Below are positions 59,624 through 64,000 of a DNA stretch of 64,000 nt, piece after piece. The stretch's first letter is position 1, and each line of letters opens with the position of its first letter. Origin of the DNA: Ustilaginoidea virens (taxonomy: Eukaryota; Ascomycota; Sordariomycetes; Hypocreales; Clavicipitaceae); contig NC_057319.1 in NCBI RefSeq assembly GCF_000687475.1, forward strand, positions 62,001 to 126,000, given 5' to 3'. Made by a program: the position numbers and the translations under genes. Under the pieces are notes generated by a model, which worked only from the letters and a program-made list of their open reading frames with translations, made no database searches and had not been told where the DNA came from.

Positions 59624-62600
59624 TCAACGCTTCTTCTGCTTCTTGCTTCCTCGGTTGTCGTCATCCAGGGCGCTCTCCCTATCTCTCTTCTTGGCCTTCT
59701 TCTCCATCTCATCCCAGTCCTCGCCTTCCTCCTCGCTGTCCATTTCGTCGTCGTCGTCATCGTCGTCGCTGGCATTGCTGCCGAAATCGGATCCGTCTTC
59801 GCTAGACTCCGATACTTCGTCCAGCTCGTCGTCGTCCATCTCAAAGGCGGATTCTTCATCGGACTCATCCTCGCCGTCTTCGTCATCAGAGTTCTCTTGC
59901 AAGAAGCCCCAGCCACCATCGACGAAGAACTGGTGCGTGTCCGCCGTGACCGTCTTCATGATTGTCGGCCAGTTGAGGTTGAGAGGACCTTCACTGTACG
60001 CAATGTCGGAAGAGTCTAGAAAGTCCTTGACTTGATCCAGGAACTCGACGGGGATGGTGTTGATATGGTATGGCGCCCGCGTAAAGTCCTTGAAGACAAA
60101 CACCATGTCAAAGTTCTTGAGGCCAAACTGCACACGCTCCAGGTGGGCGATTTCGATATCTTCAATGGTAATGACCATGAAGGGAGGCTCGACTACTTGC
60201 ATAAGGCAGTCCGTGGTTGGCTGGATAAAGACGTTGCTGCGGAACGGCACTCCGTTGAAGCCGAGATCGCGAATAGGCATGTCGACTTCGATGCCTTCGT
60301 TGCGGCCGGCCTCGGCAATTTTCTGAGCAAAGCCCTGAAATAATCGGTCCAGCTCCGCTCGGCGGCGACGCTCTTCTTGCTCAGCCTCGAATTCGTCTTC
60401 GTCGCCATATCTGTACTTGCGCTTTCTGTTGCCGGTCTCGTCGAATTGAATGTCGGTAGCCTCACGGTAGAACTGAACATCCTTGGTCTTCTTCTTGTTG
60501 CCAACAATGATGGGATCCTTGAGGTGAATGTGGATAATGACGATCAACTCGTGTGCGCAGGGCTGGAAGAAAAGGTGGCGAACGTTGGAAAACAAAATGT
60601 CAACCCGTTGCTGTGCATTGAGCGGCGACTGGTATCGGATACCGTTCTGGTGAATCTCGACCTTTCCGGGTACTCGTTTGCCTTCCAAGGCTGGACGGAT
60701 ATAGACGTTGTCCAAAACAGCAGGTCGGCGATCTGGGGGAAAAAAAGAAAGAAAGAAAAAGGCTCGTTAGAACGCACTCTCCTTGGATAATCGCTGCATG
60801 CTGCCAAGATAAAAACTTACTCCTAATCTCAATGAGCTTGTCTTGTTCGACGACATCCTCCATATCCTTCTTCTCTTGCTCCTTCTTGACCACATCGCGC
60901 TTCATGTTCGAGATCTGAGTAGCTATCTCACTGTATCTCTCCCCATCAGCTGATCGAAACGTCAGACTGCGAACAAAATGTGCGGAAGCATCCTCGAAAG
61001 GTTGATCATCTTTCCTGCCCACGCCCTGGCCAGGAGACAAGAAGTTGATCCGCAGAAAAGAAAAGTCGTTTTCGTCGCTCTTGCTGGCGTTTTTGATTGT
61101 ATTGATGTGGAAAGGTACGGGTCGCCCCATGATGGGCAGGATGACGGTGCTATTTCTGGAATCAACGACAACCTCGAGGTTTTTCACCTTTAACGGAAAT
61201 TGATTGTCCCTCTTGTACGATTCAAACCGCTTGAATTTTTTGACCTCGGCTCCATTCTTATCGCCTGTGGCTTCTGCAAACCTGGCAAGACCTTCCTTCT
61301 GTTTCTTCTGGGCGAGTTCTTTTTGGTGCTCCTTCCTCTTGCTCTCCGCATCTTCGTCAACTTGGGTAGTTCTTTCCGAGCGTAACCTGGTGGTTGTGAT
61401 GTTTTTGGTAGCCACGGCTCCGACTCTCGAATCCTTCTTCTCCTTCTTCGGGGCTGGTTCAGCTTCTTCGTCATCCTTGAAAAAAAAGGAGTTGGCGTCG
61501 GCGCTGGTGGGAGACTCGGCAGTAAATACGACGGGCTCGCTCGTGGTGACTCGAATAGTATCTGTCAGTACCAGGGAATAGACCTTGCTGAACTTGTCCT
61601 GGGGCTGGGGGTTGTCAATATCCTGAAATCCAGTGTGGATAATGAGCGTCATTCCGTCCTTGAGGGTCCTTGAATTCTTGGCATTGAGCACAAGAGTCGG
61701 GTCACGGTTCTCAAGGCCAACCCCCCAGCCGACATTCTTCAGAAAACGCTTCTCCATCTCGGGCTTCTTGACCTTGATCAAATTGATGGCTTTTTGATAC
61801 ACTTCCTTGGCGGACATGCCGTCCCGGATCTCTTTGAGAATGGTGTTGTGAATCATATGCAAGAGCTTATAGTTGCTCTCCTGAGATTTGTTAGGATCGA
61901 CTAGATAGGTCCGTGCGATTGTCGAACAGTATGACTTGTATCTCAGGCCCAAGCCAGCAATGATGATGCCAGCGTGCAGATTGTCATTGTTTGCCTCGAC
62001 AGCAAAACGCAGATCGTACTTGCCGCCGCTCTGAATGGCGGGACCCAGGATCCAATCCAGCTGGGCGGCGTCAAAGTCTGACGGTAGTTTTCCCTTGTTG
62101 GGCAACTCAACAGTCTTCCAGAACCTATCGTCGTCGAGCTTTCGGTCGACTTTTTCGGCGAGCGTAGCATGGGTAACCTTTCTCTCACTGTCGAGTATGT
62201 TGGACATTTCGTCGAGAAAATATGGCGTCATGAGAGCCACGCAAGCTTTTGAAGCGGTTCGCATCGCGCGGAGCTCGCTCTCATCCTTTACCGAGAAGGC
62301 ATGGGTGGAGAGCGCGGCCGAAATATCCACCTCTTCAAGCGCTTTGCAATGCTCAGCAAATATCTTCTTCCACTCATCGACGAAAGGGCCCTTGGAATTG
62401 TCCTTGGCAATGGTTCCGACTTTGTTCTGGAGGTGCGAGAACCGGTTCAGCAACTATTGCCAAGACTAAGTTTCTTGAGCCTCGCACTTACCCCTGCTGC
62501 CTTGATCTTGTCTGCGATGGTAACAAAAAGCTTCTCGTTCTCGGCCGCATCTTTGCCGCGAACAAGCACTTCGATGGGAAACCGACCGCCCTTGAGTTGG

Positions 62601-63020
62601 TCCAAATGTTTGGCTACACACAATGTCAGCTACGGCGCGGCTCGAGTGCGGTGTTCGTTGGCAAGCGCGGCTACCTTTCTTGGCCGTCGTGAGAATGTAC
62701 AGAGTGTCCACAGTCAGCAGCATCAGAGTCGTCGGAAACTCGTATCCCAGTAACCAAAACTTGTGTGCTCATGTTAGTTATTAAAATGTACCAGCATGCC
62801 AGAAGCCTCGATGCATCGACCGCAAAAGCACGGCAATACTCACGTGCATGGCGTTGTTCTTGTGAAACTCCGGAATTTCCTCCATTTTGCCCATCATCAC
62901 CAAGATGGAGGTGGCTCCACCGAAAAGGCCATCTTTGGATCGGAGGTCATTCTTCCAGGCGGTCGCGAAATGCGAAATGCGCTCTTGAAAAAGCTTGCCG
63001 TCAATCTTGATGTCCGCCAT
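59624..63020 (-). CDS. SPT16: FACT complex subunit SPT16
   Basis: Five exons: 63020-62844, 62759-62675, 62613-62492, 62426-60821 and 60732-59624, giving 1032 residues. All introns are GT-AG (61-88 bp). FACT (Spt16-Pob3) loosens and rebuilds nucleosomes in transcription and replication. Domains in order are the aminopeptidase-like but inactive N-terminal domain (residues 1 to about 450: [51 protein letters not shown]), the dimerisation part ([22 protein letters not shown]), the middle PH-like domain binding H3-H4 ([23 protein letters not shown]) and a very acidic tail ([13 protein letters not shown] to [12 protein letters not shown]) that binds H2A-H2B. It ends in a basic patch (GSKKQKKR). Identification is firm. 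Confidence 0.95.
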
Positions 63021-64000
63021 GCTGACTAACGCCCAATCCGGCGGGCTGCAAGATGAGACTGACGGTGACGGAAAGAAACTTGAGAGCGCCCTGCGAGGGG
63101 AGAGTGAACGGGGGGCTGAGGGTCTTTGGTTGCTGCGACACGAGGCAAAAGTTGGTTGTCGCGTAAATTGGGCGAAGTAGAGCTAAGCTATCACGTGATG
63201 CGCGTAACGCGTCAGCGCCTTGCTTGATTCCTGGCGGCAACCGTCGCGTGGCAACCAAGGTATGTAGGTGCAACCGCTGAGAGAGGTAGGTAGCTGACGA
63301 GCAGATTAAATAAAGCGTGCCGCATATCACGAATGCTTAGATGCCTCCTGATCCAACGGCGGTGACTCAAGCGATCGCTGCCTAATGCTACCTCGGTAGG
63401 CAGGTAGGTATGTATGATGAGGCTCCGACAGAGAGTCAGGATCGGGAGTCATCCTTGACTTCTTGAGCGGAGATGGGGAAACCCGGCCGACAGCTCACGT
63501 GTTGTGGCCTGTATCCAGAACCAAACTCTTGTCCATTTGCTGCCAGACACCAGTGGACTTTGAGAGATGCACACACCAAATGATGACGGCAACTCGCTAT
63601 TTTACGAATCCGTACTCTGAACCTGTCGATATGCGGGAGTTTGGAACGAACAAGGGATGGCCCTGTGCCTGTCTCTACCAGGTATCTAACCTGAGGCAGG
63701 CATCAAGGGAGATGGGCAAATGAAGACGCCGACGAATAATCCACCATAGGGAAAACAGTTCCATAGGTATGCAAGTCATTCGTGGAAAGTTTCCCCTGGC
63801 CAAAGTGAATATGTATGCATTTCACCAGGGACGCACCGGAACATAATTCGTCCGGCTCACCTCAACTCGTCCCCTCCTTCCGCATCTGCAGTTCTCCGGA
63901 CGGAGTAATTAGTCACGCATTCGGTTTGTGATTGAAACAGACTCCAGACTACGGAGCAGTTGACCGTTCCGTGAATATTCAGTACTCCGTACCTACACCT
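63021..64000. other. SPT16 promoter side, no gene seen
   Basis: About 1 kb up to the window edge, with a TACTCCGTA at 63983-63991 and GGTAGG-type motifs near 63390. No gene seen. Confidence 0.5.

Overview
The window is nuclear DNA from a filamentous ascomycete, most likely a Sordariomycete and perhaps Hypocreales. The evidence is short introns (about 50-140 bp) with GTRNGT donors and CTRAC branch sites, fungal-only families (a FunK1-type kinase, a DUF2421/ArAE-2 membrane protein), single-copy genes of fungal type (SNF1, NTH1, ICL1, MPE1, GET3, SPT16, DPB2), and a Ty1/copia retrotransposon carrying repeat-induced point mutation (RIP) type damage. The order-level placement is inference from protein character, not from a search.

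Layout. Bases 1 to about 21.4 kb form an accessory, transposon-rich compartment. It holds a membrane-anchored kinase fragment, a small Cys-rich protein, a PD-(D/E)XK nuclease-like gene with a frameshift in a run of nine A, a degenerate kinase-like protein, a FunK1 kinase with a nuclease-like N-terminal half, a relic of a second FunK1 tail, two copies of a C2H2-finger repeat, and a secreted protein with eight cysteines and KARE-type repeats. Two housekeeping genes (MYG1 and a small mitochondrial membrane protein) follow. Then comes a complete but dead copia element (15203-21381, 5-bp target duplication CAAGG) with an undamaged solo LTR nested inside it (target duplication AGAAC).

Bases 21.4 to 64 kb are core genome: a DUF2421 transporter-like protein, DNA polymerase epsilon subunit B (DPB2), a mitochondrial protein with a GC-AG intron, SNF1 kinase, isocitrate lyase, neutral trehalase, a 4.5-kb gene-free stretch, a Yippee protein, a DUG1-type M20 dipeptidase, the 3'-end processing factor MPE1, GET3, 5-hydroxyisourate hydrolase, an unknown 177-aa protein, a CDC50/LEM3 flippase subunit and the FACT subunit SPT16.

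Functionally, SNF1, ICL1 and NTH1 sit side by side and all belong to the response to poor carbon supply. DPB2 has two MCB (ACGCGT) boxes in the promoter it shares with its divergent neighbour. The first 8.3 kb is the most unusual part: four neighbouring genes with kinase or nuclease-like features, two of them visibly degenerate. This looks like a conflict or effector-type gene cluster, but that is inference. All exon coordinates were worked out by hand from splice signals and family alignment by memory; none was confirmed by transcripts.
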